A DNA stretch of 64,000 nucleotides, from positions 1-64,000 of the forward strand of contig CANRKP010000004.1 in assembly GCA_947631245.1 (NCBI GenBank), given 5' to 3'. How positions within the stretch are numbered: position 1 is the first letter of the stretch; each line of letters begins with the position of its first letter. Shown here piece by piece: positions 44,898 to 55,202 of this stretch. The notes beneath the pieces were generated by a model. That model saw only the letters and a program-made list of their open reading frames with translations. It was not told the origin of the DNA and did no database searches. Source of the stretch: an uncultured Clostridia bacterium. GTDB taxonomy: Bacteria > Bacillota > Clostridia > Oscillospirales > CAG-272. Both the position numbers and the translations under genes were made by a program.

Positions 44898-45452
44898 ATG
44901 AAACTCAAGACGGACGAATTTGAAACCAAAATGAAGAAATCTATCTCCGCGTATTCGGAAAACCTCGGAACGATCCGCGCGGGGAGGGCAAATCCCGAGA
45001 TTCTCGCGCGCGTGAACGTCGATTATTACGGCGCGCCAACGCCTGTCTCTCAGATGGCGGAGATACGCGCGGCAGACGCAAGGACGCTCGTCATATCGCC
45101 TTATGACCCGTCATCACTGAAGCAGATCGAACGCGCAATTCTCACCTCCGACGTGGGAATAACGCCTCAGAGCGACGGCAAGCTCATACGTCTTGCAATA
45201 CCGCAGCTCAACGAGGAACGCCGCCGCGAGCTGAAAAAGCAGGTCGAGAGGCTCGGCGAAGAGGCCAAGGTTGCTGTCCGCAACATCCGCCGCGACGCGA
45301 TGGACAAGGTCAAGGCGCAGAAGAAAGCGGGAGAAATGACGGAGGACGAGGAAAAGCTCTCCGAAAAGGACGTCCAAAATCTGACCGACAAGTACATCAA
45401 GGAAGTCGACAAGGTCACAGAGGGCAAGGTCAAGGAGATTATGTCGGTCTGA
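44898..45452 (+). CDS. frr: Ribosome recycling factor
   Basis: A 184-residue three-helix-bundle factor that with EF-G splits post-termination ribosomes. IRAGRANPEILARVNVDYYGAPTPVSQMA and the C-terminal EEKLSEKDVQNLTDKYIKEVDKVTEGKVKEIM match throughout. GGAGG precedes the ATG. The 175-base gap to uppS contains only a GC-rich partial hairpin near 45505. Confidence 0.97.
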   Translation: MKLKTDEFETKMKKSISAYSENLGTIRAGRANPEILARVNVDYYGAPTPVSQMAEIRAADARTLVISPYDPSSLKQIERAILTSDVGITPQSDGKLIRLAIPQLNEERRRELKKQVERLGEEAKVAVRNIRRDAMDKVKAQKKAGEMTEDEEKLSEKDVQNLTDKYIKEVDKVTEGKVKEIMSV

Positions 45453-45627
45453 CCGAGGTCATACGTTCGGCTCGGAACTTCATGCAGAAGATTTTGCGGT
45501 GCGGCGGGGCGGCTTCGCTCCGCCGGCTGTGTTTTGATTTTTCGGGCAGTATTTTAACAATATAGACAAACACATCATTGTATATCATGCCGCGCGCGGT
45601 ATCGGCGCTCGGCAGTGGGAGGCTTTT

Positions 45628-46368
45628 ATGGCTTTATTCTCCCGAAACGAAAAAAGCGGCGGCGAGCGGCGCGTCAAGGTCGACGACAGGCTCCGCCACA
45701 TCGCCTTTATCCTCGACGGAAACGGACGGTGGGCGCGCCGCCGCGGCATGCCGCGCGAATTCGGGCATTCTGAGGGAGCGCAGGCGTTCAAGCGCATCGT
45801 CCGTTACTGCGGCGACATAGGGATAAAGATAGTGACCGTCTACGCTTTTTCGACCGAGAACTGGTCACGGCCGAAAAAAGAGGTCGACAGAATAGTATCT
45901 CTGCTCGACGAATACATAGACGGTGCCGAGCGTGAGCTCACCGAAAACGAGATAAGATACACTTTTCTCGGCGACAGGTCCGTTTTCTCGCCCGAAATGG
46001 CGGCGAGGATGACGCGGCTTGAAGAGGCGTCTGCTCACTACGAGAAGAGACTCAATATCGCGCTGAACTACGGCTCCCGCGCGGAGATCGTCCGCGCAGC
46101 GGCAGAGCTCGCCGCGTCAGGCGAGCCGATAACGGAGGAGAGCTTCGCGTCACATCTTTATACCGCCGGATGTCCCGACCCCGATCTCATCGTCAGGACG
46201 GCGAACGAGCGTCGGCTCTCGAATTTTCTTCTGTGGCAGGCGGCTTATTCCGAGTTGTATTTCACGCCGACTTTGTGGCCCGATATGCAGCCCGAGGACG
46301 TTGACCGTGCCGTCGAGGATTTCTACGCGCGCGAGCGCAGGTTCGGCGGAGTTACGGATTCTAATTAA
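45628..46368 (+). CDS. uppS: Undecaprenyl diphosphate synthase (isoprenyl transferase)
   Basis: A 246-residue cis-prenyltransferase providing the lipid carrier for peptidoglycan. HIAFILDGNGRWARRRG (catalytic Asp), GHSEGAQAFKRIV, VYAFSTENWSRP and the C-terminal RTANERRLSNFLLWQAAYSELYF are family motifs; in the first motif the frequent M of MDGN is L. GGGAGG precedes the ATG. Confidence 0.96.
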   Translation: MALFSRNEKSGGERRVKVDDRLRHIAFILDGNGRWARRRGMPREFGHSEGAQAFKRIVRYCGDIGIKIVTVYAFSTENWSRPKKEVDRIVSLLDEYIDGAERELTENEIRYTFLGDRSVFSPEMAARMTRLEEASAHYEKRLNIALNYGSRAEIVRAAAELAASGEPITEESFASHLYTAGCPDPDLIVRTANERRLSNFLLWQAAYSELYFTPTLWPDMQPEDVDRAVEDFYARERRFGGVTDSN

Positions 46369-46388
46369 ACAAAAAGGAATTATATATA

Positions 46389-47231
46389 ATGCTGAAGCGT
46401 ATAGCGACCGGAGCGGTGCTCGTTTTAGTACTCGTCCCGGCACTCATATTTTATGATACTGCCCTAACGCCGGCTGTTTGGGCGCTCATATCCGTCATCT
46501 CGCTTTATGAGACGGCGAGATGCGTTGGAATAAAGAAAGGGGCGGGACTTGCCGTCGCCGTCTTTTTCTGCATATGCAGCGCGGCGTTTCCCGCGATGCA
46601 GTTTATCAGCGGTTGGAGCAGCACGGGAAACTCACCCCTTGTCCCCATACTGATCTCCGTCGCGTTTTTTGCGGTGTACTGCCTCTACGCGGCGGGCGTT
46701 TTCGGGCTGCTCTCGCCGAAGCTGTCGCCTACGTCGGAGCTGTCGCTCATGACGATATACGTCTCAGCCGCCTCTGTCGCGGCAGTCGCGATAACGCAGT
46801 CGGCAAACGGCGGTCTCATACTGCCGCTCGTGTTTCTGTGTTCCTGGATAACGGACAGCTTCGCGTACTTCTGCGGCAGCTTTTTCGGAAAGCACAAGCT
46901 GATTCCGAAGATATCGCCCAAAAAGACGGTTGAAGGCAGCGTCGGCGGAACGTTGTTCTGCGGCATATTCTGCGCCGTTTACGGAATAATTGTCGCGGCG
47001 GTATTTCATCTGACGGTGAATTATGCGGCTCTTCTGATATCGGGGATATTCCTGTCCGTCGTCTCGCAGATAGGCGACCTGAACGCGTCCTATATCAAGC
47101 GTTCGCACGATATAAAGGATTTTGGAAATATATTCCCCGGTCACGGCGGTATGCTCGACCGCTTCGACAGCGTCATTGCCGTCGTTCCGTTTCTCTATAT
47201 TCTGACGCGGTTCTTTACATATTTTGCTTAG
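46389..47231 (+). CDS. cdsA: Phosphatidate cytidylyltransferase
   Basis: A 280-residue integral membrane enzyme making CDP-diacylglycerol. About seven to eight membrane segments; the CDP-alcohol signature region SWITDSFAYFCGSFFGKHKL, ISPKKTVEGSVGG and DIKDFGNIFPGHGGMLDRFDS are all present. It starts 20 bases after uppS and 17 bases before dxr. Confidence 0.96.
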   Translation: MLKRIATGAVLVLVLVPALIFYDTALTPAVWALISVISLYETARCVGIKKGAGLAVAVFFCICSAAFPAMQFISGWSSTGNSPLVPILISVAFFAVYCLYAAGVFGLLSPKLSPTSELSLMTIYVSAASVAAVAITQSANGGLILPLVFLCSWITDSFAYFCGSFFGKHKLIPKISPKKTVEGSVGGTLFCGIFCAVYGIIVAAVFHLTVNYAALLISGIFLSVVSQIGDLNASYIKRSHDIKDFGNIFPGHGGMLDRFDSVIAVVPFLYILTRFFTYFA

Positions 47232-47248
47232 AGAGGACGTAAAATAAC

Positions 47249-48421
47249 ATGAAAAGCAGTACGGAGCGCCGGCTCACGACGGCGATTTTCGGCGCGACAG
47301 GCTCGATAGGAAAACAGACGCTTTCGGTCGTCGAGTCGCTCGGCGCGCGTGTCGATGTTCTCACGGCAGGCAGCCGCGACCGCGAACTCGAAGACGCCTG
47401 CCGCAAATTCATGCCGAGGATCGCGGCGCTCGCGGACGAGTCCGCCGCAAACAGGCTGAAGCTCGCGCTCGCCGATACGGATATCAAGGTTTTCGGCGGA
47501 GACGAGGGCGTCGTATGCGCCGCGGCAGAGGCTGACGCCGATGCGGCGGTTATGGCGATATCGGGAATGGCGGCGTGCGCCCCGATGATAGAGGCGTCGC
47601 GAAGCTGCCGTCGGATATGCATGGCGAACAAGGAGGCGATCGTTGCCGCGGGAGATCACCTCCTCTCAAAAATAAAAGAAGGCGGCGCCGAGCTGATCCC
47701 CGTAGACAGCGAGCACAGCGCGATCTTCCAAAGCCTTTCGGGAGGCAGGAGGGAAGACGTTTCAAAGCTCATACTAACGGCATCGGGCGGCCCGTTCTAC
47801 GGCAAAAAGCGTTCCGAGCTCGAGGGGATAACGCCCAAGATGGCGCTCTCTCATCCGACATGGGACATGGGTCCGAAGATAACGGTCGACAGCGCGACGC
47901 TCATGAACAAGGGCTTTGAGGTCATAGAGGCGATGCGACTGTTTTCAGTGCCCGCCGACATGATAGAGGTCGTCATCCACCGCGAGAGCATAATCCATTC
48001 GATGGTGCAGTTCCGCGACAACGCGATAATAGCCGAGCTCGGCGTGCCCGACATGAGAACGGCGATACAGTACGCCATGACGTATCCCGAGCGCATGAAC
48101 GGATGCGCCGGAGAGGTCGATTGGAAAGCGCTCTCGAAGCTGACATTCGGTGTGCCCGACACGGACGCATTTCCGCTGCTTGCCTTCGCGTTTGAGGCGG
48201 CGCGCAGGGGCGGAACGTATCCCGCGGCGATGTCCGCGGCGGACGAGGTCGCCGTCGGCGCTTTTCTTTCCGAAAAGCTCGGCTTTACAGACATATTCGA
48301 TATCGTAAAGGAGACTGCGGATATCGTGGGACACCCCGGGCAGACTTCGTTTGAAGACATCGTTTCCGCGGACGCCGAGGCGAGGCTGCGCGCGGCGGAG
48401 CTTATAGACAGCCGAGCGTGA
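47249..48421 (+). CDS. dxr: 1-deoxy-D-xylulose 5-phosphate reductoisomerase
   Basis: A 390-residue NADPH-dependent enzyme of the MEP isoprenoid pathway. FGATGSIGKQTL is the NADPH loop, NKEAIVAAGD and PVDSEHSAIFQ the substrate/metal region, HPTWDMGPKITVDSATLMNKGFEVIEA the catalytic signature. Together with ispG and uppS it makes this locus an isoprenoid cluster. Confidence 0.97.
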   Translation: MKSSTERRLTTAIFGATGSIGKQTLSVVESLGARVDVLTAGSRDRELEDACRKFMPRIAALADESAANRLKLALADTDIKVFGGDEGVVCAAAEADADAAVMAISGMAACAPMIEASRSCRRICMANKEAIVAAGDHLLSKIKEGGAELIPVDSEHSAIFQSLSGGRREDVSKLILTASGGPFYGKKRSELEGITPKMALSHPTWDMGPKITVDSATLMNKGFEVIEAMRLFSVPADMIEVVIHRESIIHSMVQFRDNAIIAELGVPDMRTAIQYAMTYPERMNGCAGEVDWKALSKLTFGVPDTDAFPLLAFAFEAARRGGTYPAAMSAADEVAVGAFLSEKLGFTDIFDIVKETADIVGHPGQTSFEDIVSADAEARLRAAELIDSRA

Positions 48422-48448
48422 CCGCATCATAAAGGAGGCTCACTGACG

Positions 48449-49495
48449 GTGAACATTTTTTCCGTTATAATAGCGATATTGGTTTTCGGACTTCTCATCT
48501 TCATCCATGAGATGGGGCACTTCATAACGGCGCGCCTTTGCCATGTGACAGTGACGGAGTTTGCCATAGGGATGGGACCGAAGATATTCTCGTGGGTCGG
48601 CAAAAAATCCGGCACGCGGTATTCGCTAAGGCTGTTTCCTTTCGGAGGATTTACGGCGATGGCGGGCGAGGACGAGGAGTCTGACGATCCAAACGCCCTC
48701 TCGGCAAAGCCTTTGTGGCAGCGCTTCATCATAACGGCGGCGGGCTCGCTTTCAAACATAACCATCGGAATAATCCTTATGACGGCGCTCGTCATCTTCT
48801 CGGGCTCCCTCGGCAGCACGGTTATATATCAGTTCACGGAGGGCGAGAACGGGGAGACGGCGCTTTCAAAGGCGTCGGGACTGCGCGAGGAGGACAGGAT
48901 CGTCGCCGTTGACGGCGAACGCGTCCATACGGCAAACGAGCTCGCGTATGAAGTCATGCGCCGCGGCATCGAGCCCGTTGACGTGACCGTCGAGCGCGAC
49001 GGCACCGAGATAACACTTGCGGACGTAAAGTTTCCGCTTGCGTCGGAGGAGGGGATAGCGTTCGGCTCGCTCGATTTCTACGTCTACTCAGAGCACAGGA
49101 CGTTTTCGACGGTCGTGAAGCATGCGTTTTTCCGCTCGGAGCTGACTGTCGAGATGATATGGGAGTCCCTTTTCGACCTTGTCACCGGAAGATACGGCGT
49201 CGAGGCGGTGAGCGGACCTGTCGGCGTCACACAGGTGCTCGACGAGGCGGCGAAGAGCGGATTTTCCGACCTCGTTTATATCGCCGTCGTCCTGTCGCTC
49301 AACCTCGGCATCGTGAATCTGCTGCCGATACCGGCGCTTGACGGCGGGCGGCTGCTCTTCATGATAGTCGAGCTGATCCGCGGCAAAAAGATAGACCCGG
49401 AGCTCGAGGCGAAGATACACTTTGCCGGCATCGTGATACTGCTCGGGATAATGGTGCTCGTGACATTCAAGGATATCGCAAATCTGTTCCACTGA
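48449..49495 (+). CDS. rseP: Site-2 zinc metalloprotease RseP
   Basis: A 348-residue intramembrane protease. HEMGH zinc motif at residues ~24-28 in the first membrane segment, PDZ domain ~115-200 (ASGLREEDRIVAVDGERV), and the second active-site motif NLGIVNLLPIPALDGGRLLF near residue 290. Start is GTG 48449 after AGGAGG. It cleaves membrane-bound regulators or signal-peptide remnants; the substrate here is unknown. Confidence 0.95.
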   Translation: MNIFSVIIAILVFGLLIFIHEMGHFITARLCHVTVTEFAIGMGPKIFSWVGKKSGTRYSLRLFPFGGFTAMAGEDEESDDPNALSAKPLWQRFIITAAGSLSNITIGIILMTALVIFSGSLGSTVIYQFTEGENGETALSKASGLREEDRIVAVDGERVHTANELAYEVMRRGIEPVDVTVERDGTEITLADVKFPLASEEGIAFGSLDFYVYSEHRTFSTVVKHAFFRSELTVEMIWESLFDLVTGRYGVEAVSGPVGVTQVLDEAAKSGFSDLVYIAVVLSLNLGIVNLLPIPALDGGRLLFMIVELIRGKKIDPELEAKIHFAGIVILLGIMVLVTFKDIANLFH

Positions 49496-49507
49496 GGTAA
49501 AAAATAA

Positions 49508-50593
49508 ATGAGCGTTATAATAAGACGTAAGACCCGCGCCGTCAGGGTGGGCAAGGTCACAATAGGAGGCGGCGCGCCCGTCAGCGTCCAGTCAATGACG
49601 AACGCGGACAGCCATGATTTTGCCGCCGTCGCGGCGCAGACGGAAGAACTCGTCTCCGTCGGCTGCGACATCGTCCGCATTGCGGTGCCCGACCGCGACT
49701 GCGTCGGAGTTTTCGAATATATCAAAGCGCGCGGTGTCGATGTGCCGCTCGTCGCAGACATACATTTTGACTATAAGCTTGCGCTCGCTGCGGCGGAGAG
49801 GGGAGCCGACAAGGTGCGCGTCAATCCCGGAAACCTCGGCGGCATCGACAATCTTTTGCGCGTCGCTGACGCGTGCGCGAAATGCGGCACGGCGATGCGC
49901 GTAGGCGTGAACGGCGGCTCCGCCGAGAAAAAGTTCGTCGAAAAATACGGCGGCGCGACGCCCGAGGCGCTCGCGGAGTCCGCTCTTTCATACATAGACG
50001 CGCTTCATAAGCACGACTTTTTCGATATCGTCGTTTCCGTAAAATCGTCGAACGTGAAAACGATGATAGACGCGACACGTCATATCGCCGCCGGCTGTGA
50101 CTGCCCGATACATCTCGGCGTGACGGAGGCGGGGACCGTGCGGATGGGGACGCTCAAAAATGCCGTCGGCATAGGCGCGCTGCTTTGCGACGGCATAGGC
50201 GACACGATACGCGTCACACTGTCGGCGCCGCCTCGCGACGAGGTGCCGACCGGACGCGACATTCTCCGCGCCTGCGGTCTTTACGACGAGGGGATAGAGC
50301 TCGTTTCGTGCCCGACGTGCGGGAGAACGCAGATAGATCTTTTGGGGATCCTCGACTTGCTCGAGCCCGAGCTTATGAAGATAGACACGCACGGCAAAAA
50401 GCTGAAGGTCGCCGTTATGGGATGCGCCGTCAACGGCCCCGGCGAAGCGAGGGACGCGGACGTCGGCATCGCGGGAGGAAAGGGAGAAGCCGTCCTTTTC
50501 CGCCACGGTGAGATAGTCGGCAAGCTCCGCGAGGATGAGGCCGTGTCGGTTCTGCTCCGCGAGACGGAGGCGCTTGCGAAGGGGAAGGGCTGA
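49508..50593 (+). CDS. ispG: 4-hydroxy-3-methylbut-2-enyl diphosphate synthase
   Basis: A 361-residue iron-sulfur enzyme of the MEP pathway (GcpE). Conserved PVSVQSMTNADSHD, VADIHFDYKLAL, RVNPGNLGG, and the [4Fe-4S] cysteines in SCPTCGRTQID and GCAVNGPGEARDADVGIAGG. Starts 12 bases after rseP. Confidence 0.97.
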   Translation: MSVIIRRKTRAVRVGKVTIGGGAPVSVQSMTNADSHDFAAVAAQTEELVSVGCDIVRIAVPDRDCVGVFEYIKARGVDVPLVADIHFDYKLALAAAERGADKVRVNPGNLGGIDNLLRVADACAKCGTAMRVGVNGGSAEKKFVEKYGGATPEALAESALSYIDALHKHDFFDIVVSVKSSNVKTMIDATRHIAAGCDCPIHLGVTEAGTVRMGTLKNAVGIGALLCDGIGDTIRVTLSAPPRDEVPTGRDILRACGLYDEGIELVSCPTCGRTQIDLLGILDLLEPELMKIDTHGKKLKVAVMGCAVNGPGEARDADVGIAGGKGEAVLFRHGEIVGKLREDEAVSVLLRETEALAKGKG

Positions 50594-50658
50594 CGCGCCG
50601 AAAGACGGGACAAAACGAGAAATGAAATAAAGTAAAGAAACGGTTATAATAAAGCGAA

Positions 50659-53600
50659 ATGGTAAGTATTTTAGAGAAATTTTCACGTTACATCCCGGAC
50701 GAGCTGTCAAAAAGCATACTTCTGTCCGTCACGGATTACACGGTCAAGGTCGACCGCGAGCGCCGCATCATAGAGGTGCGCGCGAGTTTTCCCGAGCTAA
50801 TTAAAAAACGGGAGCTTTACAGGATAGAAAACGGCATACGCGAGGCGTACGAGCTCTCGGCGATGCGGCTTTTGCCGTCGTATCCGCCGGAGCTTTTCAA
50901 TACTTCGTACCTGCCGGAGATCTTTGCCGAAGCCGTCAACATCGGCGCCGTCACAAACGGCTTTTTCAACGACTACACGGTCACCGAGGAGGACGACGGC
51001 ACGCTGCAGGTAGAGATACCGTTCACGCAGAGCGGGCTCGACCTGCTGCGCGACGCGAGCACGGCGGAGCTTGTCTCATCCATAATCAAGAGCGAATTTT
51101 CGATTGAAAAAAAGATAAAAATAGCGCAAAGGGATGATTACGCCGAGGTCTCGGAAGCCCACAGGCGCGAGCGCGACGCTTATCTTCTCGCGGAATATGA
51201 GGCGGCGCGCCGCGAGACAGAACGAGCCGCCGAGGAATCTGCCGCGAACGAGGCGGAGATGGCGAAGGCGTACTCCACGCCGCTCACGGGAGGCGCCGAC
51301 GTTATCTCCCGCGACGCAGAGACGGGATATATCGAATACGGCGGGCTGACGCTCGACGTTTCGGAGCCGTCGGGAATATGCGGCGACCTCATAGACGCCG
51401 CCTCCCTCGCCCCTCTTTCGGCGCTTGACCACGAGACCGCGCATATCACGGTCGCGGGCGAGATATTCGAGGTCAATTCAAAGGAGACGCGCACATACGA
51501 CAAGCTCAATATTACGATAGGCATCACGGACAACAAGCTGTCCGCTTTTATAAGGACAACGAAGCCTAAGGAGGAGGGCGAGGCGCTGCTCGGCAAGCTC
51601 AAGGTCGGGACGTGCGTGCTCATCGAGGGCAGCGTGCGTGCCGACGATACTGGGGCATTCAAGAAAAAGCAGACAGTACAGCCCGATGAGGACAGATTTG
51701 ACCCGCTGCCGAAGATCGAGTACAACATCAGGCTGCGCTCCGCGGCGAAGATCTCGCGCGTCATAAGGCAGGACAAGGCGGAGAAGAAGCGCGTCGAGCT
51801 CCACCTTCATACGACGATGTCGCAGATGGACGCGCTCATCGTGCCGAAGGAGGCGCTGCGCCGCGCGAAGTACTGGGGGCACCCGGCAGTCGCCATCACG
51901 GATCACGGAAACGCTCAGGCGTTTCCGGACGCAATGCTTGAGCTTGACGCGATGAGAAAGGCCGGCGACAACGATTTCAAGGTGATCTACGGGATGGAGG
52001 CATATTTCGTAGACGACGAGGCGCGCGCCGTTTGGGGCGATATAGACGGTCTCGGTTTTGACGACGAATTCGTTGTGTTCGACATAGAAACGACGGGCCT
52101 TTCCTCCGTCACCGACGAGATAATAGAGATAGGTGCAGTCCTTATGCGCGGCGGCGAGGTGTCGGAGACGTTCTCGGAATACGTCGACCCGCGCCGCCCG
52201 ATACCGAAAAACATTACGGAGCTGACGGGCATTTCGGACGAAACTGTGAAGGGCGCGCCTCCGATAGACGAGGTGCTGCCGAAATTTTTCGAGTTCTGCG
52301 CCGGAAGACCGCTCGTGGCGCATAACGCCAGCTTTGACACGGGCTTTATCCGCGCCGCCTCGTCGCGCCTGCGTCTGCCGTTTGACAACGCGTACATAGA
52401 CACGCTCGCAATGTCGCGTTACGTCAACACCGATCTCAAAAATCACAAGCTCGACACGCTCGTTGAGTACTACGGGCTCGGCGGATTTGAGCACCACCGC
52501 GCGTTTGAGGACGCGCGGGTGACGGCGCTCCTTTTCAGAAAAATGACGGACCGCCTCGTTGAGGACGGCGTCGGCGACGTCTCTGACATGGTCCGCCAAA
52601 TGAGCGAGCACGCGGATCCGCTCACACTGCCGACGTATCATCAGATAATACTCGTCAAAAATCAGACGGGGCTGAAAAATCTGTATCGTCTCATCTCGGA
52701 CAGCTACTTGCAGTATTTCCGCAAGCATCCGCGCATACCGAAGAGCGTCTTAAACGAGCATCGCGACGGGCTCATCATCGGTTCCGCCTGCGAGGCTGGG
52801 GAGCTCTACCGCGCCATACTCGACTCAAAGCCCGAGGCGGAGCTCGAGCGCATTGCGGAATTTTACGATTATCTTGAGATACAGCCGCTTACGAACAATA
52901 CCTTCCTGATTGGCGGAGGACGCGTCGGCGGGGAAGACGAGCTGCGCGACATAAACAGAAAGATCGTCGAGCTCGGGAAGAAAACGGGACGCCCTGTCGT
53001 TGCGACGTGCGACGCGCACTTCCTCGACGAGGAGGATGAGATATACCGCAAGATACTACAAAAGGGAATGAAATTTCAGGACGCGGACCGCGACACGCGG
53101 CTCTATATGCGTACAACTGACGAAATGCTCGAGGAGTTCTCATATCTCGGAGAAGAGACGGCTTACGAGGTCGTCGTTGAAAATACGAACCTCATTGCAG
53201 ACATGATAGAGGACGTTCGCCCTATACCGAAGGGGACGTATACGCCGAAAATCGACGGAGCTGAGGACGAGCTGAAATCCCTGTGCTGGCAGCGCGCCAA
53301 CGACTGGTACTGCCACGACGGAAAGATACCCGATATCGTCACCGAGCGCCTCGAGCGCGAGCTTGGCTCCATAATCAAAAACGGGTACGCGGTGCTTTAC
53401 ATAATCGCGCAGAAGCTCGTGTCGTATTCCGAGAGCCTCGGCTACCTTGTCGGTTCGCGCGGTTCCGTCGGGAGCTCTATCGTCGCGTCGTTCTCGGGCA
53501 TATCGGAGGTGAATCCGCTTCCGCCGCATTACAGGTGCCCGAAATGCCGATACAGCGAATTCCATAAGGACGAATATGCCTCGGGCTTCGATATGCCGGA

Positions 53601-55113
53601 CAAAAACTGCCCCTGCTGCGGCACGAAGATGATAGTCGACGGGCACGATATCCCATTTGAGACATTCCTCGGCTTTTACGGAGAGAAGTCTCCCGATATC
53701 GACCTCAACTTCTCGGGCGACGTGCAGGGAAAGGTCCATAAATACACTGAGGAGCTTTTCGGCGCGGAGAACGTGTTCCGCGCGGGGACGCTCGGCACCG
53801 TCGCGTCAAAGACCGCATACGGCTTTGTGATGAAGTATCTCGAGGACAAGGGCGCGAGGATGACAAGGGCGGACGTTGAGAGGTACTGCGTGCGCTGCTC
53901 CGGCATAAAGCGGAGCACGGGACAGCATCCGGGCGGGATCATAGTCGTTCCGAGCGAATACGACGTTTACGATTTCACCCCCGTCCAGCATCCCGCGGAC
54001 GACGCAGACTCGAACATTATAACGACGCACTTTGCATTCTCGTATCTGCACGACACGATACTGAAGCTCGACGAGCTCGGTCACGATATTCCGACAAAGT
54101 ACAAGATGCTCGAAAAGTACACGGGCACGAGCGTCATGGACGTTCCGATGAACGACCGCGACGTTTACAGCCTCATGACCTCGAGCCGCGCTCTCGGACT
54201 CAACAAAGAGCACGACGAGCCGGGAACATACGGTCTGCCTGAGCTCGGAACGCGCTTTGTCATGCAGATGCTGACGGACTGCAAGCCGCAGACGTTCGGC
54301 GACCTTTTACAGATATCGGGGCTGTCGCACGGGACGGGCGTGTGGCTCGGAAACGCGCAGGAGCTCATAAAGGACGGCACCTGCGACATACGTTCCGTCA
54401 TCGGATGCCGCGACGACATAATGCTCCGTCTGATAAGGTACGGTCTCGACCCGTCGCTCTCTTTCAATATAATGGAGAAGGTCAGAAAGGGAAAGGGCGT
54501 ATCTGCCGAATTTGAGACGGAGATGCTGAAGGTCGGCGTTCCCGAATGGTACATAGCGTCGTGCAAGAAGATAAAGTACATGTTCCCGAAGGCGCACGCC
54601 GCCGCATACGTCATGTCCGCGATACGGCTCGGCTGGTATAAGATAAACTATCCCGTCGAGTTTTACGCCGCGTATTTCACCGCGGCTCCGGACGGATTTG
54701 ACGGTGAGCTCGTGCTGAGGGGTCCCGCCGCCGTCAGAGCTCAGATAGAGGAGTATTCGGACAGGGGAGCCGACGCGACGCAGAAGGAGGAGACGCAGCT
54801 TGCGGCGCTCCAAATAGTGAACGAGTACTTTATGCGCGGATACAAATTCCTGCCCGTCGACATATACAAGTCGGACGCGACGGCGTTTCTGCCCGAGGAC
54901 GGGAAGATACGCGTTCCGTTTATGTGTCTTTCGGGCGTCGGCGCAAGCGCCGCCGAGAGCCTCGCGGAGGCGCGCGACAGCTTCGGAGGGGAAGTGTTCT
55001 CAATAGAGGAACTCCGCGACAGCGCGAAGGTGTCGAAATCCGTCATAGATACGCTAAAAAGAAACGGTGTACTCGACAAAATAGACGAGTCGAACCAGCT
55101 TTCAATGTTCTGA
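50659..55113 (+). CDS. polC: DNA polymerase III alpha subunit, PolC type
   Basis: A 1484-residue replicative polymerase, slightly longer than the usual ~1430-1450. Order: N-terminal region 1-~230, an OB-fold ~255-370, split PHP domain (VELHLHTTMSQMDAL, AITDHGNAQAFPDA), inserted DEDDh exonuclease at ~470-640 (FVVFDIETTGLSSV, APPIDEVLPKF, LVAHNASFDTGF), then the polymerase core (GSRGSVGSSIVASFSGISEVNPL, ExSPDIDLNFSGDVQGKVH with the catalytic Asp pair) and a zinc-finger-like CPKCRYSEFH...CPCC. It is the last gene of the ispG-side run. Confidence 0.97.
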   Translation: MVSILEKFSRYIPDELSKSILLSVTDYTVKVDRERRIIEVRASFPELIKKRELYRIENGIREAYELSAMRLLPSYPPELFNTSYLPEIFAEAVNIGAVTNGFFNDYTVTEEDDGTLQVEIPFTQSGLDLLRDASTAELVSSIIKSEFSIEKKIKIAQRDDYAEVSEAHRRERDAYLLAEYEAARRETERAAEESAANEAEMAKAYSTPLTGGADVISRDAETGYIEYGGLTLDVSEPSGICGDLIDAASLAPLSALDHETAHITVAGEIFEVNSKETRTYDKLNITIGITDNKLSAFIRTTKPKEEGEALLGKLKVGTCVLIEGSVRADDTGAFKKKQTVQPDEDRFDPLPKIEYNIRLRSAAKISRVIRQDKAEKKRVELHLHTTMSQMDALIVPKEALRRAKYWGHPAVAITDHGNAQAFPDAMLELDAMRKAGDNDFKVIYGMEAYFVDDEARAVWGDIDGLGFDDEFVVFDIETTGLSSVTDEIIEIGAVLMRGGEVSETFSEYVDPRRPIPKNITELTGISDETVKGAPPIDEVLPKFFEFCAGRPLVAHNASFDTGFIRAASSRLRLPFDNAYIDTLAMSRYVNTDLKNHKLDTLVEYYGLGGFEHHRAFEDARVTALLFRKMTDRLVEDGVGDVSDMVRQMSEHADPLTLPTYHQIILVKNQTGLKNLYRLISDSYLQYFRKHPRIPKSVLNEHRDGLIIGSACEAGELYRAILDSKPEAELERIAEFYDYLEIQPLTNNTFLIGGGRVGGEDELRDINRKIVELGKKTGRPVVATCDAHFLDEEDEIYRKILQKGMKFQDADRDTRLYMRTTDEMLEEFSYLGEETAYEVVVENTNLIADMIEDVRPIPKGTYTPKIDGAEDELKSLCWQRANDWYCHDGKIPDIVTERLERELGSIIKNGYAVLYIIAQKLVSYSESLGYLVGSRGSVGSSIVASFSGISEVNPLPPHYRCPKCRYSEFHKDEYASGFDMPDKNCPCCGTKMIVDGHDIPFETFLGFYGEKSPDIDLNFSGDVQGKVHKYTEELFGAENVFRAGTLGTVASKTAYGFVMKYLEDKGARMTRADVERYCVRCSGIKRSTGQHPGGIIVVPSEYDVYDFTPVQHPADDADSNIITTHFAFSYLHDTILKLDELGHDIPTKYKMLEKYTGTSVMDVPMNDRDVYSLMTSSRALGLNKEHDEPGTYGLPELGTRFVMQMLTDCKPQTFGDLLQISGLSHGTGVWLGNAQELIKDGTCDIRSVIGCRDDIMLRLIRYGLDPSLSFNIMEKVRKGKGVSAEFETEMLKVGVPEWYIASCKKIKYMFPKAHAAAYVMSAIRLGWYKINYPVEFYAAYFTAAPDGFDGELVLRGPAAVRAQIEEYSDRGADATQKEETQLAALQIVNEYFMRGYKFLPVDIYKSDATAFLPEDGKIRVPFMCLSGVGASAAESLAEARDSFGGEVFSIEELRDSAKVSKSVIDTLKRNGVLDKIDESNQLSMF

Positions 55114-55133
55114 CGCGCGGACACAAAAAACGC

Positions 55134-55160
55134 GGGGGCGCTTAATTAACGAGCGCCCCC
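55134..55160. terminator. Hairpin after polC
   Basis: GGGGGCGCT (55134-55142) and AGCGCCCCC (55152-55160). On the plus strand no T-run follows; on the minus strand it is followed by TTTTTT, so the terminator direction is unclear. Confidence 0.5.
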
Positions 55161-55202
55161 GAATGATAAGACACACAATTTTTTTAAAAGAATGGTAAGC
55201 GT